Shown piece by piece: positions 11,025 to 20,183 of a DNA stretch of 64,000 bases; the first letter of the stretch is position 1; each line of letters opens with the position of its first letter. The DNA is from Streptosporangium amethystogenes (GTDB lineage Bacteria > Actinomycetota > Actinomycetes > Streptosporangiales > Streptosporangiaceae): NCBI RefSeq assembly GCF_000721075.1, contig NZ_JOEQ01000027.1, positions 62,001 to 126,000 on the forward strand. Reading direction: 5' to 3'. The notes under the pieces were generated by a model. The model saw only the letters and a program-made list of their open reading frames with translations, was not told the origin of the DNA and searched no databases. Position numbers and translations under genes: made by a program.

Positions 11025-11111
11025 GTGAGCGAGCGAAGCGAGCGGGCCGATCCGCACGGCGACGACCGCGATGGGCTCACGCGGCCGACGGGGGAGGCTG
11101 AGACTGCTTGA
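11025..11111 (+). CDS. Possible 28-codon upstream ORF coupled to next gene
   Basis: A short frame starts at a GTG preceded by GAAGG. It encodes MSERSERADPHGDDRDG and a short acidic tail. Its TGA overlaps the TTG start of the following gene (TTGA), which suggests translational coupling. The first 20 bases are a repetitive GTGAGCGAGCGAAGCGAGCG tract. It could be a leader peptide or simply a spurious frame in a repeat. Confidence 0.35.
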   Translation: MSERSERADPHGDDRDGLTRPTGEAETA

Positions 11112-12682
11112 GCCGGCGACACCGTCGAGACCCCAGGGAGAGCCAGTCCCCTGAGGCGGTCTTCTCCGAGATGTTGCTCGCCGCTCGCGAGCTGCTGGCC
11201 GTACGCAGCCCGCTGGACGCCGAACTCATGGTCTCCGACATGGTCGGAGCCTGGTGGGGGCGCCGGCTGAAACGCGGGGACGCCGAACAGGTCCTCGGCG
11301 AGGGCCTGGTCGACTACGCGGCCAAGGCCGGCTCGCCCGCCGCGCTCACCCTGCTGATCGCGCTGGCCTACCTCGGCACGGCCCGCCAGGCCGCCAAGGC
11401 GGAGGGCGCCGCGCTGGCGCTCATGGAGCGCGGTGTGGCCAGGCCCCGCTGGGCCGACCGGCTGGGCGCGGTCAAGACGACCGGCTGCTTCGTCTCCCGG
11501 GACGCCTACGGCGACCAGGACACGGTGGTGTGCACCTTCGGCTACCGGGGCGCCGACAGCGGTGAGGACCGGCATGCGCTGGTCATGATCGTCGACTACA
11601 ACATGCGCGGCATCGCCCGTGACGCCTGGGTCTCCTCGCACGTCGACAAGCTGCTGGAACAGGCCCGGGCCGAGGCCGAGGACAACCCGATGCTCAGGTT
11701 CGGCCAGATCGAGCCGCAACAGGCCAGGGCCCTGCTCGAATCGGCCATGAAGGCCACCGCCGAGTACGGCCACCGCAGGACGGCCGCGCCGGTCAGCGAC
11801 AGCTACAGCGCCTACCACGCCTTCGCCAGGTCCCGGATCAAGGCGCTGCCGCCCGGCCGGAAGCGGCCGGCCCCGCTGCACAGCGAGGCCCCCTACAGCC
11901 GCGACCGCCGGGCGATGCTGGCCGCCGAGTTCCTCTCCTCGGACGCGGCCGAGCACCTTTCCGACCCCTCCGCGGCCTCCCGATGCGCCGATCACATCAT
12001 CGACTACGGCTGCGACCAGGATTTCGGCCGTCCACTACGGGTCAGCCCGACCAAGTGCGAGACCTTCCTGCTCGACTGGCTGCCGCGCAAGGTGATGCTC
12101 AGCACCGCCGAGCAGGAGGCGGTGCCGCACGTGCTGGGTGCCTGGGCGCGTTTTGCCGCCGGCCGGACCGGGCTGCCGGACGAGGGGCTGCGAGCCACCC
12201 TCGACGCGGTCTGGGAGGCGACGGGCAAGTTCGCCGAGTCCTACCGCGATCCAACGACCTTCGGGCTCGACCGCGACCTGCTCGACCGGCTACTGCCGGA
12301 CGGCGACCTGTCGGCGCTGGCCAGGCGGGTGTTCGCGTTCCCTTTCCTGCAGGGCACGCACGGCGAGATCCAACTCGGCCTGCTCAACCCCGCGGACGAC
12401 ACCGACCGGCGGATCCTGCTGGGCATCGACCACGCGGGCGAGCTCACCCGGCCCGGCCACGACGAGCATCTCGCCTGGCACGAGGAGATCGCCGCCCGGC
12501 TGTGGGAGGGCGATCCACCGCAGCTCTGGGAGGCCGCGCAGCGGCTGCTGGACCTGGGCCACGACCGGCACGACGTGCTGCACGTGCTGATCGAGATCGC
12601 CGAGCGTATCGGCGACGACCCCGAGGAGCTGGCCATCGCCCTCGACGACATCGCGGACATTCCCGACGAGCCTCCGGTGTAG
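11108..12682 (+). CDS. Conserved hypothetical protein with DUF1841-like C-terminus
   Basis: A 524-residue cytoplasmic protein. The N-terminal 150 residues are helical. The middle contains SYSAYHAFARSRIKALP. The C-terminal 70 residues (HEEIAARLWEGDPPQLW, then RLLDLGHDRHDVLH) resemble the His-rich DUF1841 pattern. No catalytic activity can be assigned. The start is a TTG with GGGAGG about 12 bases upstream, overlapping the preceding 28-codon frame. The stop is 7 bp before pxpA, so the gene probably heads the pxp transcript. Confidence 0.85.
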   Translation: MSRRHRRDPRESQSPEAVFSEMLLAARELLAVRSPLDAELMVSDMVGAWWGRRLKRGDAEQVLGEGLVDYAAKAGSPAALTLLIALAYLGTARQAAKAEGAALALMERGVARPRWADRLGAVKTTGCFVSRDAYGDQDTVVCTFGYRGADSGEDRHALVMIVDYNMRGIARDAWVSSHVDKLLEQARAEAEDNPMLRFGQIEPQQARALLESAMKATAEYGHRRTAAPVSDSYSAYHAFARSRIKALPPGRKRPAPLHSEAPYSRDRRAMLAAEFLSSDAAEHLSDPSAASRCADHIIDYGCDQDFGRPLRVSPTKCETFLLDWLPRKVMLSTAEQEAVPHVLGAWARFAAGRTGLPDEGLRATLDAVWEATGKFAESYRDPTTFGLDRDLLDRLLPDGDLSALARRVFAFPFLQGTHGEIQLGLLNPADDTDRRILLGIDHAGELTRPGHDEHLAWHEEIAARLWEGDPPQLWEAAQRLLDLGHDRHDVLHVLIEIAERIGDDPEELAIALDDIADIPDEPPV

Positions 12683-12689
12683 GTGAGTC

Positions 12690-13445
12690 ATGGTGATCGA
12701 TCTCAACGCCGATCTGGGCGAGGGTTTCGGGATCTGGCGGCTGGGCGAGGACGAGGCCCTGCTCGAACTGGTGACCAGCGCCAACATCGCCTGTGGGTTC
12801 CACGCGGGTGATCCGCTGACCATTCGCCGTACATGCGCGGCGGCGATCGACCGGGGGGTCGCGATCGGTGCCCAGGTGTCCTACCGGGACCTGGCCGGGT
12901 TCGGCCGCCGTGAGATGGACGTCGACCCGGAGGAGCTCTGCGCCGAGGTGCTCTACCAACTGGGTGCGGTGGACGGCATCGCCAGGGCGATGGGCGGCCG
13001 GGTCTCCTACGTCAAGCCGCACGGCGCGCTGTACAACCGGATCTGCCGTGACCCCGAGCAGGCCGGAGCCATCGTGGCGGCGGTGGCCGACTACGACCGG
13101 GACCTGCCGCTGTTGACCCTTCCCGGCTCCGCCGTCCACGAGATCGCCGCCCGGGAGGAGGTCACCACGGTCGTCGAGGCCTTCGCCGACCGCACCTACA
13201 CCGGTGCCGGAACGCTGCTCTCCCGCCGCTCCCCCGGCGCCGTGCTGCACGACCCCGGTACGGTCGCCGCCCGTATGGTGCGGATGGTGACCGAGGGCGT
13301 GGTCGAGGCGGTGGACGGCTCGCTGGTCCCCGTCGAGGCGCGTTCGATCTGCGTCCACGGCGACACCCCCGGCGCGGTGCTGATGGCCCGGGCCGTCCGC
13401 GACGGCCTGGTGGACGCCGGGGTGACGCTGAGGTCCTTCACGTGA
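12690..13445 (+). CDS. pxpA: 5-oxoprolinase subunit PxpA (LamB/YcsF)
   Basis: One of three subunits of the ATP-dependent prokaryotic 5-oxoprolinase, which opens 5-oxoproline (pyroglutamate) to glutamate. PxpA has the LamB/YcsF barrel. The signature IDLNADLGEGFG is at the N-terminus, followed by SANIACGFHAGDP and VKPHGALYN, and the length (251 residues) is normal. It lies 7 bp after the upstream gene with GGTGAG before its ATG. It overlaps pxpB by 4 bases (GTGA), so the three subunits are translationally coupled. Confidence 0.97.
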   Translation: MVIDLNADLGEGFGIWRLGEDEALLELVTSANIACGFHAGDPLTIRRTCAAAIDRGVAIGAQVSYRDLAGFGRREMDVDPEELCAEVLYQLGAVDGIARAMGGRVSYVKPHGALYNRICRDPEQAGAIVAAVADYDRDLPLLTLPGSAVHEIAAREEVTTVVEAFADRTYTGAGTLLSRRSPGAVLHDPGTVAARMVRMVTEGVVEAVDGSLVPVEARSICVHGDTPGAVLMARAVRDGLVDAGVTLRSFT

Positions 13446-14068
13446 GGATCCGGCGGGCCGGGGAATGGTCGCTGCTGGTGGAGACCGGCTCGCTGGAGAT
13501 CTCCCACCGGCTGGACACCCTGCTACGGGCCGATCGGCCGGCCGGGGTGGTGGAGATCGTGCCCGGCCCCGCCACGGTCCTCGTCACCGCGCCGGGGGCC
13601 GACCTGACACGCCTGCGGGACCGGCTCCTCCACCTGCTGGAGACGGGGTCCACGATCGACGCGGGTAGCGCCGTGCCGGCACCGCCGGTGACCATCCCCG
13701 TCGTGTACGACGGCGCGGATCTCGACGAGGTGGCCGCGCTGAGCGGCCTCTCCCCCGGAGAGGTGGTCGAGCGGCACACCGGGCGGGAGCTGGTGGTGGG
13801 CTGGCTGGGCTTCGCCCCCGGGTTCGCCTACCTCACCGGGCTGGACCCCGCGCTGCGCGTCCCACGGCTGGCCACCCCGCGAACCTCGGTGCCCGCCGGA
13901 TCCGTGGCGGTCGCCGGCCCCTACTCGGCGGTCTACCCCTCGGCCTCCCCCGGCGGGTGGCGACTGCTCGGCCGCTCCACGACGGCGGTCTGGGACGTGA
14001 CCGCCGAGCCGCCCGCCCTGCTCACACCGGGGACTCGGGTGCGTTTCCTGGCGGTCGGCGAGCCATGA
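13442..14068 (+). CDS. pxpB: 5-oxoprolinase subunit PxpB (KipI-like)
   Basis: A 208-residue PxpB/KipI family subunit that acts with PxpC in phosphorylating 5-oxoproline. Conserved features are the C-terminal FAPGFAYLTGLDP, the cyclophilin-like PRTSVPAGSVAVAG and the GGWRLLGRT-type ending (GGWRLLGRS). The GTG start overlaps the pxpA stop and the stop overlaps the pxpC ATG. It sits in a canonical pxpABC operon, so the Bacillus KipI kinase-inhibitor role is unlikely here. Confidence 0.96.
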   Translation: MRIRRAGEWSLLVETGSLEISHRLDTLLRADRPAGVVEIVPGPATVLVTAPGADLTRLRDRLLHLLETGSTIDAGSAVPAPPVTIPVVYDGADLDEVAALSGLSPGEVVERHTGRELVVGWLGFAPGFAYLTGLDPALRVPRLATPRTSVPAGSVAVAGPYSAVYPSASPGGWRLLGRSTTAVWDVTAEPPALLTPGTRVRFLAVGEP

Positions 14069-14955
14069 TCGAGGTGATCGCGCCGGGGCCGTACGCCACC
14101 GTGCAGGACCTTGGCCGGCCCGGGTACGCCCATCTCGGAGTGCCCCGCTCGGGTGCCGCGGACGAGCCGAGCCTGCGGCTGGCCAACCGCCTGATCGGCA
14201 ACCCGGAGGGCGCCGCGGGGATCGAGCTGACCTTCGGCGGCGCCCGGCTGCGCTTCACCACCGGGACCTGGGTCGCCGTCACCGGGGCCGCCTGCCCTCT
14301 GGAGCTCCTGCGACCGCGCGGGACCGCCCCGGACGACGCGGCTCCCGGTGAGCCGGTCCCACAGGGGATGTGCGCGCCTTTCTGGGTGCCCGCGGGCGGC
14401 GAACTGCGCACCGGGACGCCGGAAACCGGCCTGCGCACCTACATCGCCGTCCGTGGGGGCCTCGACACACCCGTCACGATGGGGAGCCGGTCGGCCGACT
14501 CGCTGTCCGGGCTCGGCCCTCCCCCGCTTCGTACCGGAACGGTCCTGCCCATCGGACCGACGAGCGGCCTGCCGCCGATCATCGTGGACGCGGCGCCCTC
14601 GCCGGGGCTCGGAGCGGGCGTCCTGCTCGTCCTGCCGGGTCCCCGGGAGGACTGGTTCGTCCCCGGAGCCCTGACCACCCTCTGCGCGGAGCCGTACGAG
14701 GTCGGCCAGGACAGTAACCGGGTGGGCGTGCGAATGCGCGGCGCCCGCCTGAAACGGGCCCTGGACGAGGAACTGCCCAGCGAGGGCATGGTGGCCGGGG
14801 CCGTCCAGGTGCCGCCCAGCGGCCAGCCGATCGTGTTCCTCGCCGACCACCCGCCGACCGGCGGCTACCCGGTCATCGCCGTGCTGACCCCGGCGAGCCT
14901 CGCCAGGGCCGCCCAGCTCCGCCCCGGCGACCGGGTACGCTTCCGCCGCGGCTGA
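14065..14955 (+). CDS. pxpC: 5-oxoprolinase subunit PxpC (KipA-like)
   Basis: A 296-residue biotin-dependent-carboxylase-like (KipA) subunit, third component of 5-oxoprolinase. It opens MIEVIAPGPYATVQDLGRPG and has GVPRSGAADEPSLRLANRL near residue 28, both family hallmarks. ADHPPTGGYPVIAV lies close to the C-terminus. The ATG overlaps the pxpB TGA (ATGA). An upstream in-frame start would overlap pxpB heavily and is not needed. The end of the gene faces a decayed gene fragment. Confidence 0.96.
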   Translation: MIEVIAPGPYATVQDLGRPGYAHLGVPRSGAADEPSLRLANRLIGNPEGAAGIELTFGGARLRFTTGTWVAVTGAACPLELLRPRGTAPDDAAPGEPVPQGMCAPFWVPAGGELRTGTPETGLRTYIAVRGGLDTPVTMGSRSADSLSGLGPPPLRTGTVLPIGPTSGLPPIIVDAAPSPGLGAGVLLVLPGPREDWFVPGALTTLCAEPYEVGQDSNRVGVRMRGARLKRALDEELPSEGMVAGAVQVPPSGQPIVFLADHPPTGGYPVIAVLTPASLARAAQLRPGDRVRFRRG

Positions 14956-14979
14956 ACCGCTTCTCATTCGAACACGGAA

Positions 14980-15214
14980 GCCCCGGTTGTGACGGCTGGC
15001 GCAGCAGCTCGGACACCCGCTCGGTCTCGGCGGCGAGGGCCGCGGCGGGCACCGCCAGGCCGGCGGAGGAGGCCACCTGTGCCTGCACCCCGGTGAGCCT
15101 GCGCACGACGGAGACCGCGTCCGGCCCGTCTGCCGGGTCCACGAACTGCCGCTTCAACCGCCACGCGAGTACCTGGGGCCAGGTGGCCGAGACGACCACG
15201 GCCCATCTCCACAC
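14980..15214 (-). pseudogene. N-terminal remnant of a winged-helix DNA-binding family gene
   Basis: The minus strand encodes TWPQVLAWRLKRQFVDP, then DAVSVVRRLTGVQAQVASS, which is the characteristic beginning of actinobacterial winged-helix (DUF1006/AlkX-like) proteins of about 350-400 residues. Homology stops after roughly 80 residues. The frame then runs antisense into pxpC with no family resemblance. No ribosome binding site is evident. I read this as a truncated relic left between two operons. Confidence 0.65.
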
Positions 15215-15323
15215 TCCGCCCCCGACAGAAAGCGCGCCTGTCCCGCTGTCGGGTGCCTCCGGGCTCCTTCGGGTGTTCAGCCGCCCGAGGACCGTGAGAG
15301 GCTCCGCCCAACCGGGCCGCGGG

Positions 15324-17030
15324 TCACCGGGTGAAGCCGATGTCCTGGTACCTCAGGTCGTAGAAGCCGCGGGCGCCGAAGTTGGCGACCGTGCTCTTGA
15401 CCGCGACGTTCTGCGGTCGCTGGTAGAGCGTCACCACGTTGACCGCCTGCCAGATGAGCTTGTCGGCGGCGTTGGTATCGGCGATGGCCCGGCCAGGGGC
15501 GAGGGCGGCGGTCGCCTTGTTCATGGCGGCGTCGATCTGCGGGGAGCCGATGCGGCCGAGGTTGGCGTTCCACTGCCCGGTGTCGTCCGGGCGCCTGGTG
15601 GCGTCGGCGTACTGACCGTAGGCGCTGGAGACGGGAAACGGCGTGCCCATGTATGCGAAGGCCGTGATGTCGTAATTGCCGGGAATTATGTATTTGGTGA
15701 AGTAGTCATCGGTGGGTACCGACTGGAGAGTGACCCCGACACCGATCTGAGCGAGCATGTCCTGGACGAGTTCGGCCTCGGACTTGGTGAGCTGCAGGCT
15801 GGACGGCAGGACGAAGCGCAGGTTCAGCTCCCTGCCGTCCTTCCTTCTGATCCGCCCCTCCAGCTTCCAGCCCGCGGCGTCCAGTTCCCGCCCGGCCTGA
15901 CCGGGGTTGTAAGTACCGATCTCGCCGGCGTTGTCCTGGTAGCCCTCCTGGGTGTTCATGAAGAAGTGGTTGTTCAGCAGGACGATCGGCCAGTCGAGGC
16001 CCTGAAGGTCGGACTGGGCGATGGCCTGGCGGTTGATCCCCATCGCCACGGCCCTGCGTACCCTCCGGTCGGACAGCAGGGCACTCTCGCCGTTCATCGT
16101 GATGTGCCGGAAGTCGGGCCCGGCCGCCTGCCGCACGATCGCGCCCGGGGTGGCCTTGACGCGCGCGTAGTCGGGCGCGGACGGACCGATGTCGAAGGTG
16201 TCGAGCTCACCGTTGCTGAAGGCCCCGACCAGTGCGTCGCTCTCCAGGGAACGGTAGATGATCTGGTCCAGCTTGGCCCGCTCTCCCCACCAGCGGTCGT
16301 CCCTGGCGATGGTGACGGTCTTGGCGGTCGGATCGAACGCGACGAACCTGAACGGGCCGGCGGTCACCGGGATGCGATTCAGCCAGGCGTTGTTGAACGC
16401 CTCGGGGGTGGCATTGGTGCTTCGGGGGTACAGCGGCGCGAACAGCGACTGCCAGTCGCCGAAGGGTTTGGCGAAGGTCACCACGACCTGGTGGTCGTCC
16501 TTGCCCCTGGTCACCTTCTCGATGTCCTGGTAGCCGGTGGTGCCGGCCACCCGGTAGTCGCCGTTGCGACCGTTCATCGCCTGCCACTGGGCCCGGTAGT
16601 CCTCCCAGGTGATCGGGGTGCCGTCGGACCACCTGGCACGCGGGTCGAGGGTCAGGGTGACGACCTGCTTGGGGCCGTCCGAGGTGACCCTGCCCGCCGA
16701 CAGGTAGTCGGTGTTCGGGGAGATCTGCCCCTTGGCGTCGGAGCGGAACGGCGAGGGCATGAGGGCGTCCATGACCTTCTTGACCGTCGCCAGGTTGCCG
16801 TCGACGTGGTTGAGGTTCCAGTTGGCCGGATACTCGCCGAGCCCCCAGCGGAGCACCCCCCCGTCCACGACCCGGTCGCGGGCGACGGGGTTGACGTCGT
16901 AGGCCTTGATCGCCGAGGTGGACCCGCTCCCCGTCCCGCCCCCGCCACCACAGCCGGTCAGAGTCGGCGAGACCGCCAGGACCACGGCCAGCACGGTGGC
17001 GAGCGCGCCCACGCACCGGATCGATGTCAC
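15324..17030 (-). CDS. ABC transporter family 5 substrate-binding lipoprotein
   Basis: Extracytoplasmic binding protein of a peptide/nickel-type importer, 568 residues. The signal peptide ends in the lipobox LTGC with the lipidated Cys27, followed by a Gly-rich linker. The family 5 solute-binding fold is visible from the W-SDGTPITWEDY motif near 135 and from RRVRRAVAMGINRQAIA near 330. The start is a GTG with GGAGGAAAACA upstream. It is the last gene of a four-gene operon after both permeases and the fused ATPase. The ligand cannot be told from sequence. The adjacent pxpABC operon makes peptides or pyroglutamyl compounds possible, as inference only. Confidence 0.94.
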   Translation of the reverse strand: MTSIRCVGALATVLAVVLAVSPTLTGCGGGGGTGSGSTSAIKAYDVNPVARDRVVDGGVLRWGLGEYPANWNLNHVDGNLATVKKVMDALMPSPFRSDAKGQISPNTDYLSAGRVTSDGPKQVVTLTLDPRARWSDGTPITWEDYRAQWQAMNGRNGDYRVAGTTGYQDIEKVTRGKDDHQVVVTFAKPFGDWQSLFAPLYPRSTNATPEAFNNAWLNRIPVTAGPFRFVAFDPTAKTVTIARDDRWWGERAKLDQIIYRSLESDALVGAFSNGELDTFDIGPSAPDYARVKATPGAIVRQAAGPDFRHITMNGESALLSDRRVRRAVAMGINRQAIAQSDLQGLDWPIVLLNNHFFMNTQEGYQDNAGEIGTYNPGQAGRELDAAGWKLEGRIRRKDGRELNLRFVLPSSLQLTKSEAELVQDMLAQIGVGVTLQSVPTDDYFTKYIIPGNYDITAFAYMGTPFPVSSAYGQYADATRRPDDTGQWNANLGRIGSPQIDAAMNKATAALAPGRAIADTNAADKLIWQAVNVVTLYQRPQNVAVKSTVANFGARGFYDLRYQDIGFTR

Positions 17031-17082
17031 TGTTTTCCTCCCGGAGGATACGACTGGGCGAACAGAAGGGCACTCGGCTGGA

Positions 17083-19263
17083 TCATTCGGCGCCGAGCCT
17101 CTCGGCGAAGTGGCACGACACTCCGTGGTCGTCTCCGAGCCGGCGTACCTGCGGTTCCTCCTCCACGCAACGCCTTCTGACGGCCTCGTCGAGGGATCTG
17201 AACAGGGGACAGCGGGTGCGGAAGCGGCAGCCGGAGGGGGGGTCGGCCGGGCTGGGCAGGTCTCCCTCCAGCAGGATCCGCCTTCTGGACCGTTCCATGA
17301 CCGGATCCGGCAGCGGGACGGCCGACAGCAGTGCCCGCGTGTAGGGATGCATCGGAGCGTCGTACACCCGGTCGGCCTGCCCGATCTCGGCGATCCTGCC
17401 GAGATACATGACCGCGACCCGGTCCGCGATGTGCCGGACCACGGCCAGGTCGTGCGCCACGAGCAGGTACGACAGACCCAGGCGGGTCCTCAGCTCCTCC
17501 AGCAGGTTGAGCACCCCGGCCTGGATGGACACGTCGAGCGCCGAGACCGGCTCGTCCAGCACGACCAGCCGGGGCTCCAGGGCGAGGGCGCGGGCGATGC
17601 CGATGCGCTGACGCTGCCCCCCGGAGAAGTCCTGCGGATAGCGGGCGGCATGGCCGGCCTCCAAGCCGACCATGCCGAGCAGTTCGCGGACCCTCGGGCC
17701 CACCTCACGGCCGCCGTGCGCGCGCAGCGGCTCGGCGAGGATGTCGTGGACGGTCATCCTCGGGTCGAGCGAGGCCAGCGGGTCCTGAAAGACGACCTGC
17801 ATGTCGCGCCGGACGGCCATCCGGTCACGGGCGCTCATCCGTGCGGTGTCATGGCCCAGCACCGTGATCCCGCCGCCCTGCGGTGCGGCCAGTTCGAGGA
17901 TCTCCATCAGGGTGGTCGTCTTGCCGCAGCCCGACTCTCCGACCAGGCCGAGCGTCTCCCCCTCCCGGATGTCGAAGCTGACACCGTCCACCGCGCGGAC
18001 CGTGCCGACCCGCCGCCGCAGGAGCGTTCCCTTCGTCAGGGGATAGTGCTTGACCAGGCCGTCGACGGCCAGGACCAGGTCACGCTCGCCACGCGGCCGT
18101 GGCCGCTCCCCACGGACGGCGGTGTCGGCGGTGGAGGCGACGGCACGCATGCCGTAGATCTGGGCGGGTGACCACCCCTCCGCCTCGATCTCGCCGGAGC
18201 GTACGCACGCCGCGAGGTGGCCGGGCGAGCCCACCCGTACCGGCTCGGGCTCGGACTCGGCGCACGCCGGGACGGCGATCGGGCAGCGCGGCTCGAACGG
18301 GCAGCCCGGCGGCAGCGCCGCCGGTGACGGCGGGCTGCCCTCGATGGGCACCAGCGGCTGCTCCCGGCCGCGGTCAAGGCGCGGGATCGAACCGAGCAGG
18401 CCCATGGTGTAAGGCATGCGGGTGCGGTAGTAGACCTCGTCCACCGAGCCGACCTCGACGGGGCGCCCGGCGTACATGACGAGAACCCGGTCGGCGAACC
18501 CGGCCACCACCCCCAAATCGTGGGTGATGATGACGATCGCCGCGCCCGTCTCCCGCTGCGCCGTCTTCAGCACCTCCAGCACCTGAGCCTGGATGGTCAC
18601 GTCGAGCGCGGTGGTCGGTTCGTCGCACAGGATCACGTCGGGGTCGTTGGCGATCGCCATCGCGATCACCGCGCGCTGGCGCATGCCGCCGGAGAACTCG
18701 TGCGGGAACGCCCTGGCGCGCTGCGCCGCGTTGGGGATGCCGACCAGGTCGAGTAGTTCGACGGCGCGCCTGGCGGCCTGCGCGGCGCCGATCCGTTGGT
18801 GGACGCGGACCGCCTCGGCGATCTGGTCGCCGACCCGGTAGACGGGGGTGAGCGCGGAGAGCGGGTCTTGGAAGACCATCGAGACGGTCCTGCCGCGGAA
18901 CGCGGTGAGTGTCCTCTCCGGGGCGCCCAGAATCTCCTGTCCGCGTAGCCGCACCGACCCGGTGACGTGGGCGTGCGGCGGGAGCAGGCCCATCACGGCC
19001 AGCGAGGTGACCGACTTGCCGGAGCCGGACTCGCCGACGATCCCGAGCACCTCGCCCGGACGGACCGCGTACCCCATCCCCCGAACCGCGCGGACCGCGC
19101 CGGGGCCCCGGCCGAAGGTGATGTCGAGGTCGCGTACCTCGAGCACGGGGTCGGCGGGCACGGGGTCGCTCCCTGCCCTCAACGGCAGAGGCGCGGCCCC
19201 GGAGCCGTGCCCGCCGGTCCGGCCGTTCCGGGATCTCGCGTCCGCGGTTCGCTCGCTTGTCAT
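17083..19263 (-). CDS. Fused double ABC ATPase (DppD-DppF type)
   Basis: Cytoplasmic ATPase of the oligopeptide-type importer, with both nucleotide-binding domains in one 726-residue chain. NBD1 shows GESGSGKS, the signature SGGMRQR and Walker [14 protein letters not shown]2 shows [15 protein letters not shown] and [10 protein letters not shown]. Each is followed by the oligopeptide-transporter C-terminal domain with CPFEPRCP- and [12 protein letters not shown] cysteine motifs. I prefer the ATG at 19263 (MTSERT), which has GGTGAG upstream. A GTG at 19275 is also in frame and would overlap the permease stop by 8 bases. Separate DppD and DppF genes are more usual, but fused versions are well known in actinobacteria. 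Confidence 0.95.
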   Translation of the reverse strand: MTSERTADARSRNGRTGGHGSGAAPLPLRAGSDPVPADPVLEVRDLDITFGRGPGAVRAVRGMGYAVRPGEVLGIVGESGSGKSVTSLAVMGLLPPHAHVTGSVRLRGQEILGAPERTLTAFRGRTVSMVFQDPLSALTPVYRVGDQIAEAVRVHQRIGAAQAARRAVELLDLVGIPNAAQRARAFPHEFSGGMRQRAVIAMAIANDPDVILCDEPTTALDVTIQAQVLEVLKTAQRETGAAIVIITHDLGVVAGFADRVLVMYAGRPVEVGSVDEVYYRTRMPYTMGLLGSIPRLDRGREQPLVPIEGSPPSPAALPPGCPFEPRCPIAVPACAESEPEPVRVGSPGHLAACVRSGEIEAEGWSPAQIYGMRAVASTADTAVRGERPRPRGERDLVLAVDGLVKHYPLTKGTLLRRRVGTVRAVDGVSFDIREGETLGLVGESGCGKTTTLMEILELAAPQGGGITVLGHDTARMSARDRMAVRRDMQVVFQDPLASLDPRMTVHDILAEPLRAHGGREVGPRVRELLGMVGLEAGHAARYPQDFSGGQRQRIGIARALALEPRLVVLDEPVSALDVSIQAGVLNLLEELRTRLGLSYLLVAHDLAVVRHIADRVAVMYLGRIAEIGQADRVYDAPMHPYTRALLSAVPLPDPVMERSRRRILLEGDLPSPADPPSGCRFRTRCPLFRSLDEAVRRRCVEEEPQVRRLGDDHGVSCHFAERLGAE

Positions 19264-19267
19264 CCGC

Positions 19268-20176
19268 TCACCCACTCCTGCGGGCCGTGGGGTCGAAGGC
19301 GTCGCGCAGGGAGTCGCCGACCAGGTTCACCGCGAGCACGGTGACGATCAGCAGGCCCGCGCAGAACCAGAACGTCCAGGGGGCGTAGAGCGCCGTCTGG
19401 GCGCCGTCCGCGATGAGGCTGCCCAGCGAGACGTCCGGCGGCTGGATGCCGAAGCCGAAGTAGGAGAGGGACGTCTCGGTGAGGATCGCGGCGCTGACGT
19501 TCAGCGTGGCGTCGACGACCAGCAGCGAGGACATGTTGGGAATGATGTGTCGGAAGATGATTCTTGTCGGCGGCACGCCCATGAACCTGGCCGCCTGGAT
19601 GAACTCCCGTTCCCTGAGCGAGATGGTCATGCTCCGGACGATCTTCGAGGTCACCATCCAGAGGAAGAGCGCCAGCACCAGCACGAACATCGGCCACTGT
19701 CCCCCGGCGAAGAGCGGGGACATGATCGCCAGGATCAGGAAGGCGGGGAGCACGAGCAGCAGGTCGGTCACCCAGGTCAGCGAACGGTCGGTCCAGCTTC
19801 CGAAGTATCCGGCGAAGGCCCCCACCACGGCCGCGAGCGCGGTGCCGACCACCGCGGCGAGCAGGCCGACGACCAGGGACCTGCGCGTGCCGCGCAGCGT
19901 GACCGCGTACACGTCGGCGCCGGTCTGCAGGGTCCCCCACCAGTGCTCGGTCGACGGCGGCGCGAGAAAGGCCGTGAAGTCCTTGGCGGTGTAGGTCCAG
20001 CGGGTGAGGTAGGGGCCGGCGAAGGCCAGCAGGAAGATCAGCGCGAGCAGCACGGAACCGGTCCGGCCCCGGCCCGAGCGCAGGAGGCGGCCCATGACCA
20101 CCCGCAGCCGTGAGGGCGCCTTGATCCTGTCCACGGACGCCCGCTGCTCGGTGAGCTCCTCCTCGGCGATGGTCAT
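19268..20176 (-). CDS. ABC transporter permease (DppC-like)
   Basis: A 302-residue inner-membrane permease with an N-terminal cytoplasmic segment, a first membrane helix at about 40-60 and the MetI-like domain after about 95. The EAA loop is recognisable as [27 protein letters not shown], which contacts the ATPase. It pairs with the DppB-like permease whose stop lies 7 bp upstream. Its own stop sits 4 bp before the preferred ATPase ATG. Confidence 0.94.
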   Translation of the reverse strand: MTIAEEELTEQRASVDRIKAPSRLRVVMGRLLRSGRGRTGSVLLALIFLLAFAGPYLTRWTYTAKDFTAFLAPPSTEHWWGTLQTGADVYAVTLRGTRRSLVVGLLAAVVGTALAAVVGAFAGYFGSWTDRSLTWVTDLLLVLPAFLILAIMSPLFAGGQWPMFVLVLALFLWMVTSKIVRSMTISLREREFIQAARFMGVPPTRIIFRHIIPNMSSLLVVDATLNVSAAILTETSLSYFGFGIQPPDVSLGSLIADGAQTALYAPWTFWFCAGLLIVTVLAVNLVGDSLRDAFDPTARRSG

Positions 20177-20183
20177 CTCCGGC

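Noticed and set aside
13442..14955. PxpB/PxpC as KipI/KipA sporulation regulators
   Set aside because: They are coupled to pxpA in the standard 5-oxoprolinase order, so the metabolic role is the better reading.
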